Assembly: GCA_937926515.1 (NCBI GenBank)
Contig: CALAZZ010000005.1
Span: 1-36,328 of the forward strand
Reading direction: 5' to 3'
DNA from: an uncultured Bacteroidales bacterium
GTDB lineage: Bacteria; Bacteroidota; Bacteroidia; Bacteroidales; F082
DNA: 36,328 nucleotides
Part shown: positions 1 through 8,616 of the stretch, one piece after another
Numbering within the stretch: position 1 is the first letter of the stretch
Layout: each line of letters opens with the position of its first letter
Translations under genes and position numbers: made by a program
The notes under the pieces: generated by a model
What the model was told of the DNA's origin: nothing
What the model saw: only the letters and a program-made list of their open reading frames with translations
The model's database searches: none

Positions 1-3000
1 CCACAAATATACGTCAACGCCTGGTATCTGAACTATGGCGATGTGCCTTATGGCATTACCGATACCACCTACTTCACCATCAACAACCTGGGAAGCGAAA
101 CATTGGAAGTTTCGGATATCTATTTCAGCAATGATGATTTTATTACAGATGTTACGAGCCTCACCGTACAGCCCGGCACCTGGGTGAATGTAGATGTATA
201 TTTCACATCCTCCACCCTGGGATTTTACAACGAAACCCTCACTGTGGCCAGCAACGACCCGGATACACCTGTATCGGAAACGGCCATTACCGCCAATGCC
301 ATCCTTCCGGCACCGGAATACCTTGTTGGTAATGTGCAGCAAAACAATGTGGAATTATCCTGGGGCACCAGCGGACCGCAAGGCAGCTGGATGGTTTACG
401 ACAATGGACATTACAATGCTTCCCTTGGCCTGCAGCAAGCCGGAACCATGAGGATAGCTGCACGCTGGCCTGCTGCCTCGCTAACTGAATTTGTAGGGAA
501 GGGCATCAGTAAAATAGCCTTTTTTCCAACAGGCCAAAACACCCTCTATACCCTAAAGATATGGTCCGGCGAGCAGGCCCAAACCTTGCTCTTCAGCCAG
601 GCGCTTAACAACCTGGATTACATGAGCTGGAACGAAGCCCACCTTGAAATGCCCGTGGCTATTCAAGCCGGACAGGATTACTGGATTGGCCTTGAACTAA
701 CACAACTGAATGATTTCGATGCCTCAGCAGCGTTTGATATAGGCCCGGCAGTAGCTGGCTTGGGTAATATGATCAACCTGGGTGGCGATTGGTTTTCGGC
801 CACAGGGGCAGGTTTTGATTACAACTGGATGATACGCACCTTTGTTGGGGACGTTGACAGGAATTTACTTTTGGCAGGACAACCCGAAACAGCATTAAGA
901 ACAGAAATGCTTGAATTGAAGATGGGTGAAAAAAACTTAAATGGGAACCCTGCCGGGAGAAACCTGCGCTCAACCCAAATTCTTGGTTACAACCTGTATC
1001 GTGATGGCGAACAGCTCAACAGCGAACCTGTTCTTGATGCCTATTATGTGGACAACATCCTCGAAAATGGCATTTACGAATACGGTGTTACCGCAGTTTA
1101 TGCCGAAGGCGAAAGTGATGCCATTACCAGGACACTGCAGGTGGGTGCACCACAGTTGCAGATCGAGCCGGCATTTATCAGCGATACGCTGATGTCTGGT
1201 GAAGTGCTGGAATTATCGCTCTTGCTTACCAATGTCGGTAGCAGCTTACTGGAATGGGATGTGGAAGACCTGCCCGACTGGATCAACCTGTCACAAACGG
1301 CTGGCAGTATTTCACCCGATTCAACTGTTTCCATCCTGTTTACAGTGAATACCAACGGTATGTATAACAGCCCCAACGAAACACTGCTTGCTTTCAGCAC
1401 AAACAATGCAAACACACCGGTGGTGAATATTCCTGTATACATTGCCATTATCGGGCAATTGCCAGCTGCATTCGATTTGGATTTCCTCGACTTTGGCATG
1501 GTAGCTGTACTCGAATCCAAAACAATGGATTTAACCCTGACAAACCTTACCGACGCCCTGCTGATGTTTTTAAGCTTCTCTACAGAACAGGAATATTTTG
1601 CAGCCTATCCCTCAACCTGGGCCTTGCAGCCCGGCGAAAGCATGCCCATAACCGCATTTTTCAGTCCGCCGGCTGCCGGAAGTTTCATAGATACCTTATA
1701 TGTGGATTATTTTGGTTACCTGGGTGGTGGAGTGATCAAGCTGCCCCTTTCAGGACAGGGTGTGGTGATGCCTCCAGCGAACCTAACGGCCATATTAGAC
1801 CAAACCACCGTAACACTTAACTGGCTGCCACCTGGTTCATCGCCCGACCAATTGCGCTTTGGTAATGGAGAGCCCTACAGCAGTATCGCTACCACTGCCG
1901 GAGTATATGAATTTGCAGCACGCTTTACGCCTGTTGACCTCATGCCCTATAATGGCAAGCAACTCGAAGCGGTTGGCTTTTACCCCCACGACAACAATGC
2001 TGCCTTTGCGCTGAAAATTTATTCAGGTCCCGATGCCGATACTGAATTGGTCAACCTGCCGCTGAATAACATCCATGCCGGGGAATGGAACGACATCACT
2101 TTGCCGGTGCCCATCGACCTAAGTCAGCTAGATTTTCTCTGGCTGGCCTATGAAATAACACTGGACGAGTTTGCCTATATTGCCGGTGTTGATGGCGGTT
2201 CGGGCGTTGTTGGTTCAGGCGACCTCCTCAGGGCCGATGGCAATATGTGGATGACACTGGGCGATTATGGCTGGTCGTACAACTGGAGTATCCGCGGGCT
2301 TGTGGCCGATCCGCAATCAGCGGCCAGGAATAGCCAATGGCTCCAAAACATAGCAAGTGCTGACCGACAGACATCCTCCCTGATCGGCTACCATGTGTAT
2401 CGCGATTCAATCAAACTCACCAACGACCCCATTCCTGAGCTAAGTTTTACAGATCAAATAGAAGAAGGATTCACCTATCTTTATGGTGTAACGGCAGTTA
2501 CAAGCTTTGGCGAAAGCAGCCCTGCCACGGTTGAGGTGAGCGCACCTGGCACCCTGAGCATGCCCGAAGGCTGGAATTTCAATCCAACCCCATTGGCACA
2601 CAATATCCACATCCCGGTTGATGTACTTCAAATAGGCATGAACCTGCAGGCAGGTGATATGGTGGGTGCATTTTATATGGACAATGGAATGCAAAAAGCT
2701 GCCGGTGCAGGCCTGTGGGATGGCGAACACCTGGTGGTTACTATTTATGGCAACGATCCTTCAACACCCCAGAAAGACGGGTTTGACGAAAACGAAACCA
2801 TTAATTGGAAGTTGTATATGCACAATACGGGCTCAACAGCCAACCTGGTGCCCGAATACAGCCCCATGATGCCGCACCACGACGGTACTTTCAAAATGCT
2901 GGGCCTTTCCATGATCGAAATGTTTGAGATGGATGTAGTGGGAATGGACGAATCTTCCTTGTCCCAATTGCAGATTTACCCCAACCCATCCAATGGAAAC

Positions 3001-3183
3001 TTCCGTATTGACGGCCTCCAACAAGGCGACCTGCTGCGGATTTATGAAGCTTCCGGAAGGCTCATATTGCAGGAAAAAGCAGGCCGGGATACCACCTATT
3101 TCCAACTGAGCACCAAAGGTTTATATTTGATTGAAATGCAACGCCAAAACCAAATGATTCGCAAAAAATTAATCATCAATTAA
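1..3183 (+). CDS. Large T9SS-exported surface protein, 5' end cut off by the window
   Basis: The reading frame is open from base 1, so the gene begins upstream; the GTG at 43 is only the first possible start inside the window. The product (more than 1,050 residues) starts in a choice-of-anchor D/ASPM-SPD-2-Hydin-like Ig fold. It then has two copies of an approximately 280-residue unit (about 304-1150 and 1768-2550). Each unit has a cleaved-adhesin/jelly-roll-like part and a fibronectin-III-like part with the shared core GY(N/H)(L/V)YRD and YGVTAV. A further Ig-like stretch lies between the copies. The tail around 2965-3180 starts with YPNPSNGNFRI and ends in a Lys-rich stretch, which is a type A Por-secretion sorting domain. 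Such proteins are exported by T9SS and held on the cell surface or released. I see no catalytic motif, so adhesion or a structural role is an inference; an enzymatic domain could lie in the missing 5' part. Confidence 0.85.
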   Translation, partial: PQIYVNAWYLNYGDVPYGITDTTYFTINNLGSETLEVSDIYFSNDDFITDVTSLTVQPGTWVNVDVYFTSSTLGFYNETLTVASNDPDTPVSETAITANAILPAPEYLVGNVQQNNVELSWGTSGPQGSWMVYDNGHYNASLGLQQAGTMRIAARWPAASLTEFVGKGISKIAFFPTGQNTLYTLKIWSGEQAQTLLFSQALNNLDYMSWNEAHLEMPVAIQAGQDYWIGLELTQLNDFDASAAFDIGPAVAGLGNMINLGGDWFSATGAGFDYNWMIRTFVGDVDRNLLLAGQPETALRTEMLELKMGEKNLNGNPAGRNLRSTQILGYNLYRDGEQLNSEPVLDAYYVDNILENGIYEYGVTAVYAEGESDAITRTLQVGAPQLQIEPAFISDTLMSGEVLELSLLLTNVGSSLLEWDVEDLPDWINLSQTAGSISPDSTVSILFTVNTNGMYNSPNETLLAFSTNNANTPVVNIPVYIAIIGQLPAAFDLDFLDFGMVAVLESKTMDLTLTNLTDALLMFLSFSTEQEYFAAYPSTWALQPGESMPITAFFSPPAAGSFIDTLYVDYFGYLGGGVIKLPLSGQGVVMPPANLTAILDQTTVTLNWLPPGSSPDQLRFGNGEPYSSIATTAGVYEFAARFTPVDLMPYNGKQLEAVGFYPHDNNAAFALKIYSGPDADTELVNLPLNNIHAGEWNDITLPVPIDLSQLDFLWLAYEITLDEFAYIAGVDGGSGVVGSGDLLRADGNMWMTLGDYGWSYNWSIRGLVADPQSAARNSQWLQNIASADRQTSSLIGYHVYRDSIKLTNDPIPELSFTDQIEEGFTYLYGVTAVTSFGESSPATVEVSAPGTLSMPEGWNFNPTPLAHNIHIPVDVLQIGMNLQAGDMVGAFYMDNGMQKAAGAGLWDGEHLVVTIYGNDPSTPQKDGFDENETINWKLYMHNTGSTANLVPEYSPMMPHHDGTFKMLGLSMIEMFEMDVVGMDESSLSQLQIYPNPSNGNFRIDGLQQGDLLRIYEASGRLILQEKAGRDTTYFQLSTKGLYLIEMQRQNQMIRKKLIIN

Positions 3184-3209
3184 TTCAGCTATTATTTTGT
3201 GATGGACAC

Positions 3210-3247
3210 AAACCCGGTGGGCCCCTCGTTTGCCGGGTTTTTTATTT
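3210..3247 (+). terminator. Rho-independent terminator after the T9SS protein gene
   Basis: An 8-bp perfect stem AAACCCGG/CCGGGTTT (3210-3217 with 3233-3240) is followed by a run of T residues. It lies 27 bases past the stop codon of the upstream gene and ends transcription before the gltX promoter. Confidence 0.8.
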
Positions 3248-3386
3248 GATAAACGCCCAATTCAATGACAACCAGCATGCAGAATCACAACGCCCTGTAT
3301 GACGCTGATTGAATGAATACTGATGAGGAACGAATCGGAACCTAAACGCTAAACACCCAACCCTCCACCATTCCAAACCAATGCCG

Positions 3387-3394
3387 TATCTTTG
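3387..3394 (+). promoter_or_regulatory. Bacteroidota -7 element for gltX
   Basis: TATCTTTG matches the TAnnTTTG consensus of Bacteroides-type primary sigma factors. It overlaps the region just after the in-frame ATG at 3381, so a transcript starting near 3401 can only use the ATG at 3417. I see no clear -33 TTG. Confidence 0.65.
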
Positions 3395-3416
3395 CACCCA
3401 AAATGAATACACCGGA

Positions 3417-4940
3417 ATGAAGCACAACAACATACGACTCCGATTCGCTCCAAGTCCTACAGGCCCCTTGCACATTGGTGGCGTGCGAACCGCATTGTAC
3501 AACTACCTTTTCGCCCGCAAGCATGGCGGAAAATTGATCTTACGTATCGAAGACACCGACCAAACCCGTTTTGTGCCCGGCGCTGAGGAATACATCATCG
3601 AATCGCTAAAGTGGTGTGGCATTGAATTCGATGAAAGTGTGATCGCAGGAGGACCTCATGCACCTTACCGCCAAAGTGAACGCAAGAAGTTGTACCAACT
3701 ATACAGCAACCAACTGATTGCCTCAGGGCATGCCTATTTTGCTTTCGATACACCCGAAGAACTGGAGCAAGCCCGCAAAAACGCCGAAGCACAAAAGCAA
3801 ACCTTTATTTACAATGTTGATACACGGAAACAACTCCGCAACAGCCTTGTGATGCCCCAGGCAGAGGTAAACGGCCTGATTGCTGCCGGCGAGCCCTATG
3901 TGGTCCGCTTTAGAATACCTGAAAACACCCAAGTGGAGATGGACGACCTCATCCGGGGCAGGGTAGTGGTGCAATCCGAAACCCTTGACGACAAGGTGTT
4001 GTTTAAATCAGACGGCATGCCCACTTATCACCTGGCCAATATTGTAGATGACCACTTGATGGAGATCAGTCATGTAATCAGGGGTGAAGAGTGGTTGCCT
4101 TCATTACCACTGCATGTACTATTGTATGAAGCTTTTGGATGGATCAAACCGCAATTTGCCCATTTACCGCTTTTGCTCAAACCCGATGGCAATGGCAAGC
4201 TCAGCAAACGCGATGGCGACAGGCTTGGGTTCCCCGTTTTTCCGCTTCGATGGAAAGACCCCAAGACGGGTGAAGTGTCTTCAGGCTACCGCGAAGCTGG
4301 CTATTATCCTGAAGCTTTTGTGAATATGCTGGCCCTGCTGGGCTGGAATCCAGGAACTGAACAGGAGCTATTCAGCATGGATGGGCTTATTCAGGCATTT
4401 TCGCTGGACAGGGTAGGAAAGTCGGGTTCCAAATTCGATCCTGAAAAAACCAAATGGTTCAACCATCAATACCTGATTAATCGGTCCAATGATGAGTTGG
4501 CAACAGAGTTCCGCCCTATTCTACAAGCAAAAGGCATTGTGGCGGACCAACAATATGTGCAACAGGTAGTAGGTTTGGTGAAGGAACGCGTACAATTTGT
4601 AAACGAATTATGGGAACAATCTGTTTTCTTTTTCGAAGCACCGACCACCTATGACGAACAAGTTGTAAAAAAGCGTTGGAAGGAAAACACACCTGCTCAG
4701 ATGATGGAACTAAGCAATATACTCAATGCTATTTCACCATTTTCTGCCTCCAATATTGACGCAGCCATCAAAAGTTGGATCGAAGAACAGGCTTACGGTA
4801 TGGGTGCTATTATGAATGCCCTCCGACTATTGCTCGTTGGCGCAGCCAAAGGCCCGCACCTTGGTGAAATCATGGCCCTGATTGGCAAGGAAGAAACCCA
4901 AAGGAGAATACAAAAAGGAATTGAAAAATTAACCAACTAA
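3417..4940 (+). CDS. gltX: Glutamyl-tRNA synthetase
   Basis: Class I aminoacyl-tRNA synthetase that charges tRNA-Glu with glutamate in the cytoplasm. The HIGH-type signature PSPTGPLHIGG is at residues 12-22 and the KMSKS-type loop KLSKR at residues 261-265. The IEDTDQTR motif and the alpha-helical anticodon-binding C-terminal half are present, and the length of 507 residues is normal for Bacteroidota. An ATG at 3381 would add 12 residues, but it lies inside or upstream of the -7 element at 3387-3394, and family members begin close to MKHNNIRLRFAPSPTG, so 3417 is chosen. folB follows after 22 bases and a small cysteine-rich gene after that, suggesting one transcript. No truncation or unusual residue is seen. 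The possibility that it is a non-discriminating GluRS charging tRNA-Gln cannot be judged from the sequence. Confidence 0.96.
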   Translation: MKHNNIRLRFAPSPTGPLHIGGVRTALYNYLFARKHGGKLILRIEDTDQTRFVPGAEEYIIESLKWCGIEFDESVIAGGPHAPYRQSERKKLYQLYSNQLIASGHAYFAFDTPEELEQARKNAEAQKQTFIYNVDTRKQLRNSLVMPQAEVNGLIAAGEPYVVRFRIPENTQVEMDDLIRGRVVVQSETLDDKVLFKSDGMPTYHLANIVDDHLMEISHVIRGEEWLPSLPLHVLLYEAFGWIKPQFAHLPLLLKPDGNGKLSKRDGDRLGFPVFPLRWKDPKTGEVSSGYREAGYYPEAFVNMLALLGWNPGTEQELFSMDGLIQAFSLDRVGKSGSKFDPEKTKWFNHQYLINRSNDELATEFRPILQAKGIVADQQYVQQVVGLVKERVQFVNELWEQSVFFFEAPTTYDEQVVKKRWKENTPAQMMELSNILNAISPFSASNIDAAIKSWIEEQAYGMGAIMNALRLLLVGAAKGPHLGEIMALIGKEETQRRIQKGIEKLTN

Positions 4941-4962
4941 TTAGCACAGCAGAAAAATTAAT

Positions 4963-5313
4963 ATGGCAACTATTTCAATTGAAGGTATGGAGTTTTACGC
5001 CTATCATGGCTGCTTTGCTGAAGAACAGCTTATCGGCACCTGGTTTGTCGTTGACCTTTTCATGGAAACTGATACCACCGAAGCTGAACGAACAGATCAG
5101 CTTGACAAGACCGTCAATTACCTCGAAGTTTACCAACTGGTTAAAAGGGAAATGGAAACTAACTCCAAACTGCTCGAACATGTAGGAAGGCGCATCCTGA
5201 ATGCTGTAAAGAACAATTATCCACAAATAACAGATGCCACAGTAAAAGTTCGCAAGATGAATCCTCCCCTTGGCGGTAAAATGGATTTTGTGAGCCTGAC
5301 CATCAAATTGTAG
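4963..5313 (+). CDS. folB: Dihydroneopterin aldolase
   Basis: A 116-residue enzyme of folate synthesis that converts 7,8-dihydroneopterin to 6-hydroxymethyl-7,8-dihydropterin and glycolaldehyde. The FolB signature is complete: the YHG near residue 14-16, Glu21 in the EEQ segment, Tyr53 in TVNYLEVYQLV, Glu72 in LLEHVGRR, and Lys98 in VRKMNPPLGG. These match the pterin-binding and catalytic residues of the family (in E. coli Glu22, Tyr54 and Glu74, from memory). The length is normal. It starts 22 bases after gltX with no promoter element of its own that I can see, so it is probably co-transcribed with gltX. The remainder of the folate pathway is not in the window. Confidence 0.93.
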   Translation: MATISIEGMEFYAYHGCFAEEQLIGTWFVVDLFMETDTTEAERTDQLDKTVNYLEVYQLVKREMETNSKLLEHVGRRILNAVKNNYPQITDATVKVRKMNPPLGGKMDFVSLTIKL

Positions 5314-5338
5314 CTGATGTTTCAAATCCGTTTACACA

Positions 5339-5548
5339 ATGAAACCTGTGTTTGAAACCGATATATGTCCCAGATGCCGAAAAAGCTTCCATTGCAGTAA
5401 ATCGGCCAAATGCTGGTGCTACGAAATTGATACATCTGTATCTTTACTCCAGGACATACAAAACACCTATGACACTTGCCTGTGTCCTGACTGTTTGCAA
5501 GAACTTGCTCAAAAGGAATATCCTGTAAACCAATCAGAAATTGATTGA
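5339..5548 (+). CDS. Cysteine-rich CWC family protein
   Basis: A 69-residue protein with eight cysteines (10, 13, 19, 25, 27, 47, 49, 52) in the pattern CPRC, C, CWC and CLCPDC, which matches the small cysteine-rich CWC family. The cysteine spacing suggests zinc or another metal bound as two knuckles. The family has no established function. The gene lies 25 bases after folB and is likely the last gene of the gltX-folB transcript, ending before the promoter of tRNA-Cys. Confidence 0.8.
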   Translation: MKPVFETDICPRCRKSFHCSKSAKCWCYEIDTSVSLLQDIQNTYDTCLCPDCLQELAQKEYPVNQSEID

Positions 5549-5558
5549 TGAATTGAAC

Positions 5559-5589
5559 TTGCAGGTTAAGTTGAATGGTATTATCTTTG
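5559..5589 (+). promoter_or_regulatory. Promoter of tRNA-Cys
   Basis: A TTG at 5559-5561 is separated by 20 bases from TATCTTTG at 5582-5589, a good match to the Bacteroidota -33/-7 layout. The tRNA starts 17 bases after the -7 element. Confidence 0.7.
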
Positions 5590-5606
5590 CATCCCCAAAT
5601 AATTAC

Positions 5607-5677
5607 GGTCTCGTGGCCGAGTGGCTAGGCAGCGGTCTGCAAAACCGCGTACAGCGGTTCGAATCCGCTCGAGACCT
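5607..5677 (+). tRNA. tRNA-Cys (anticodon GCA)
   Basis: The 71-base cloverleaf has acceptor arms GGTCTCG (5607-5613) and CGAGACC (5670-5676), a discriminator T, anticodon stem GCGGT/ACCGC, and a loop with anticodon GCA at 5639-5641. The T-loop TTCGAAT closes a 5-bp stem. CCA is not encoded. Confidence 0.96.
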
Positions 5678-5680
5678 CTG

Positions 5681-5710
5681 AAAACCTTTCGCAAATGCGT
5701 TAGGTTTTTT
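5681..5710. terminator. Terminator between tRNA-Cys and mgsA, probably acting in both directions
   Basis: AAAACCT (5681-5687) pairs with AGGTTTT (5702-5708), with a short inner CGC/GCG stem and an AAAT loop, followed by more T residues. It ends the tRNA transcript and lies directly after the stop codon of the converging mgsA gene. Confidence 0.7.
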
Positions 5711-6142
5711 TTATTGTACCGCCCGATCCAGGTAATCAGTATAGTCCTTTAACGCAGGCTTATAGCTTTCATCAGCAAATAATTCTGAAGTGATTAGGAA
5801 ATCAGCCGTAGACCTGTTGCAAGCCGTAGGCACGTTATAGAGCACACTCATGCGCAGCAGTGCTTTTACATCTACATCGTGAGGTTGACTGGTCATGGGA
5901 TCCCAAAAAAATATCATGAAATCAATTTTTCCTTCGGCGATAAGCGCTCCCATTTGTTGGTCTCCGCCCAAAGGACCAGATTTAAGCTTTGAAACATTAT
6001 CCAATACTTCTGAGACCAGTTTTCCGGTGGTTCCGGTAGCGTAATAGTTGTGGCCTTCAAGTTTCTTTTTGTTATGCTTGACCCAATCAAGCAGATCTTG
6101 CTTGCGGTTATCATGAGCCACCAGGGCAATATTTTTAATCAT
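5711..6142 (-). CDS. mgsA: Methylglyoxal synthase
   Basis: Converts dihydroxyacetone phosphate to methylglyoxal and phosphate, a bypass that relieves sugar-phosphate build-up. The 143-residue protein keeps the catalytic pattern of the family: His10-Asp11, Asp61 in GPLGGDQQ, Asp81, His88 and Asp91 in QPHDVDVKALLR. These line up with E. coli His19, Asp20, Asp71, Asp91, His98 and Asp101 at a nearly constant offset of nine or ten. The start codon lies only 2 bases after the stop of the large upstream CotH-domain gene, with no -7 element seen in between, so it is probably read from the same transcript. The functional link to a secreted protein is unclear and may be accidental. Confidence 0.95.
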   Translation of the reverse strand: MIKNIALVAHDNRKQDLLDWVKHNKKKLEGHNYYATGTTGKLVSEVLDNVSKLKSGPLGGDQQMGALIAEGKIDFMIFFWDPMTSQPHDVDVKALLRMSVLYNVPTACNRSTADFLITSELFADESYKPALKDYTDYLDRAVQ

Positions 6143-6144
6143 AC

Positions 6145-8562
6145 TCAGTACTTATGATTCTGGTTGATGATGAACTTTTTATGCAACACTTCCTTGCCGG
6201 CATCGATGCGTATTACGTAAATGCCGGAGGCCATCTCATCCAATGGTATGACCACCCGTCGCACATAAGGTGACTGGATCAGCTCCACATCCTTCACTTT
6301 ACGTCCATAAATATCGTAGATGGCCATATGGGATATGGAAGAAATTTCATAATTCAATTTTACTTCTAGCTGATAAGTGGCAGGATTAGGCCATAATTTA
6401 AAGTTTTGATTGGAGAATACAAGCTCCGGAAAACCTACTGAGTGTATGGTGTCGCATACACCCACAGCATATGTTGTGTCGGTGATTTCAAAAAACTTGA
6501 TCAGGTGGTACAGCATATGACATGGCCGTTTGAGGGCAAATTCACGAATCTCATAAACTTTTGACACCCAACTATTATAGCTTAAAGGATAGTTCCATCG
6601 CGCAATTTGCTCTTCCATGAGGTGTTCAATTTCAAACAATAATGAATCAAGTTCTTTATTAATACGATCCGTTGTAAATGTATTCAACAAATGATATTCC
6701 CATCGGTCCAAATATTTCTGTTTGAAAGATTCATTTTTAAGCAAATTCCTGAACAGAAAAGTTGACCAGTCAGGATTAGGCCAGCCTGTATTGCCTTCAA
6801 CTGTAGAATGTTCGAGAGAGTTGAAATTGTAATTAACCATGCACTGATCATTATCAAAAAATACCCACCTCCATTTGGAACCGGGTTCCTGTTTCCGCCA
6901 GTACTCCATATTGTTACCCGGCCAGTCAAATACGGCAATGTATTGTTTAGCGATTGTATAATCGATATAATTATCAATGTCGATCTGCTCTGCAACCTGT
7001 AAATAATAAATATCATTCTCAAGACCAAAGTCCCTGATGAAGTTCTTTAGCTCTTGGTAATCATGATTATCGCCTTCTATAACCGTTCCCGCATTCTCCA
7101 AATAATCCACCCTGTCAGGGTTTGCTCCCCGGCGATAGGCAAAATAGTATTTATCAATTCTGTCGCGGATATGATGAATGCCCCAGAACTCTCCATTAAT
7201 GAACACCACTGCCGGACGCACCGATTGTGTTTCCAGGTCTAGGTGTTCAACTAACCGATGGGTAAGTGCATCAGTAAGCATGGTAGTATAGAAGTCCTGT
7301 CCTGAATTACGTAATAGAATACGTCTATAACTGTTTACGCCTGTTTCAGGAAAGAAAGCATAGTCCATGCTGTTTTTTCCATAGGCATTCCTTGCATAAA
7401 TCCGTAAAGTTTTCTGCGGCAGCGCCCTGCTGCCATCACCGTGAATTCGAATACCAACATCTTGTTGAAAAGCAAGCTGACCATCAGATTCAAAAAATGC
7501 AAGATTGGCAGGGCGTTCCCAGTCATCGCCACGTTGGTGATAATTTCCGGTTCCCCATACCCAAGCCCATGAAGGATTAAGATCATGATACAGTCCGGGT
7601 ACATAAATTCCGGTTTCGTAATCAAACAGATTCAATGAATCGGTCACAATTGAAACTATGGGAAGTTTATACCTTGTGGATATTTCAGGATGAACCCAAT
7701 AATTTGCTGTTATGACATCAGACACAGCAGAATCGTTTATAAATGATCTTATTTTGATGCCACTTCCTTTAAAAATATGTTCTGAAGGAGGGTGCCATCT
7801 GTAAAAGGAGGGTGTGGTTTCAGGGTTTGTTCGAATCAGTGAAAAATAATTTTCATCACCCTCACGGTCAGCAATAAGTAATGAGTCAGGAAACAAAGGC
7901 GAATCAGGTGTTGGCTCACTCCCATTTGTAGTAAAACGCACAATGGCGTTTTCGAGTGTATTGCCAATGTGTAGGTAGAATGATTCGGAATAAAAACCTT
8001 GATCGTGTGATAACAAAATGGTGTCGGGATAAGTCTGAAATAAAGGCTGTCCATTATTTGAATATCCGGGTGTTGAACCAGAAAAGAACACCAGGCTATC
8101 AGCTCCGTCAGTGAGCCTCCCGTAACTGTTGTCGGTTGTGAGTTGAACAGGTTGCAGGTAATCTAAAATATTATGATTTGGGTCACTAAGCAGTAGATAC
8201 TCCCCCTCAATGCTAATGCTGAAATTGGTGTGTAAATAGGAACCGTTTATCCTGTTTTTACCAGAAGCAAAAACAAGCAGATGATCTCCGGGTGCAAGTG
8301 TTATATCAGGAAAAGTCCATCGTCCGGGATTGGAAGGTGTGTCAGATATTTTATATCCCTGAAGGTTAACCGTCTGGTTTGTACCGTTATAAATCTCAAA
8401 CCAATCTTCATAATCACCATCTTCGTCTTGAATCGTGCTGGCATTAGATGCCATTATTTCATTTATAATCAGTCCCTGTGCCATTACGATTACCGGAGTT
8501 AAGGCCCAAATGCAAATAAGCATCAAGGTAAAAATATTTAGTCCGTTCCTTTTCATTTTCAA
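6145..8562 (-). CDS. Lamin-tail/CotH-domain protein exported by T9SS (paralogue 1)
   Basis: An 805-residue protein. A signal peptide (residues 1 to about 29, ending VIVMAQ) is followed by a lamin tail domain (about 30-140, with INEIMASN and YEDWFEIYN), a chitobiase/FN3-associated Ig-like segment with the FTTNGSEPT motif, and a CotH domain (about 295-640, with FINGEFWGIHHIRDRIDKYY and KWRWVFFDND). The C-terminal type A sorting domain begins LWPNPATYQLEV. CotH domains are atypical protein kinases in Bacillus spore coats; the conserved Asp residues in FFDND could bind metal, but kinase activity here is an inference. It is the shorter of two tandem paralogues and has its own -7 element just after the end of the other. 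mgsA follows after 2 bases. Confidence 0.88.
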   Translation of the reverse strand: MKMKRNGLNIFTLMLICIWALTPVIVMAQGLIINEIMASNASTIQDEDGDYEDWFEIYNGTNQTVNLQGYKISDTPSNPGRWTFPDITLAPGDHLLVFASGKNRINGSYLHTNFSISIEGEYLLLSDPNHNILDYLQPVQLTTDNSYGRLTDGADSLVFFSGSTPGYSNNGQPLFQTYPDTILLSHDQGFYSESFYLHIGNTLENAIVRFTTNGSEPTPDSPLFPDSLLIADREGDENYFSLIRTNPETTPSFYRWHPPSEHIFKGSGIKIRSFINDSAVSDVITANYWVHPEISTRYKLPIVSIVTDSLNLFDYETGIYVPGLYHDLNPSWAWVWGTGNYHQRGDDWERPANLAFFESDGQLAFQQDVGIRIHGDGSRALPQKTLRIYARNAYGKNSMDYAFFPETGVNSYRRILLRNSGQDFYTTMLTDALTHRLVEHLDLETQSVRPAVVFINGEFWGIHHIRDRIDKYYFAYRRGANPDRVDYLENAGTVIEGDNHDYQELKNFIRDFGLENDIYYLQVAEQIDIDNYIDYTIAKQYIAVFDWPGNNMEYWRKQEPGSKWRWVFFDNDQCMVNYNFNSLEHSTVEGNTGWPNPDWSTFLFRNLLKNESFKQKYLDRWEYHLLNTFTTDRINKELDSLLFEIEHLMEEQIARWNYPLSYNSWVSKVYEIREFALKRPCHMLYHLIKFFEITDTTYAVGVCDTIHSVGFPELVFSNQNFKLWPNPATYQLEVKLNYEISSISHMAIYDIYGRKVKDVELIQSPYVRRVVIPLDEMASGIYVIRIDAGKEVLHKKFIINQNHKY

Positions 8563-8604
8563 TTTGGTCTGTTATCTCCTATCATCATTGGTTTTAGTCT
8601 AGGA

Positions 8605-8612
8605 CAAAGATA
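8605..8612 (-). promoter_or_regulatory. -7 element of CotH paralogue 1
   Basis: On the minus strand the element reads TATCTTTG, a perfect TAnnTTTG, about 43 bases before the start codon at 8562 and a few bases past the stop of the upstream paralogue. This suggests the two paralogues are transcribed separately. Confidence 0.6.
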
Positions 8613-8616
8613 TCAA

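Noticed and set aside
3381..3416. The upstream ATG at 3381 as the gltX start
   Set aside because: A promoter element overlaps this codon region and conserved family sequence begins at 3417.
4975..5325. A 116-codon frame on the minus strand opposite folB
   Set aside because: It is the antisense of a conserved gene with a complete motif set.
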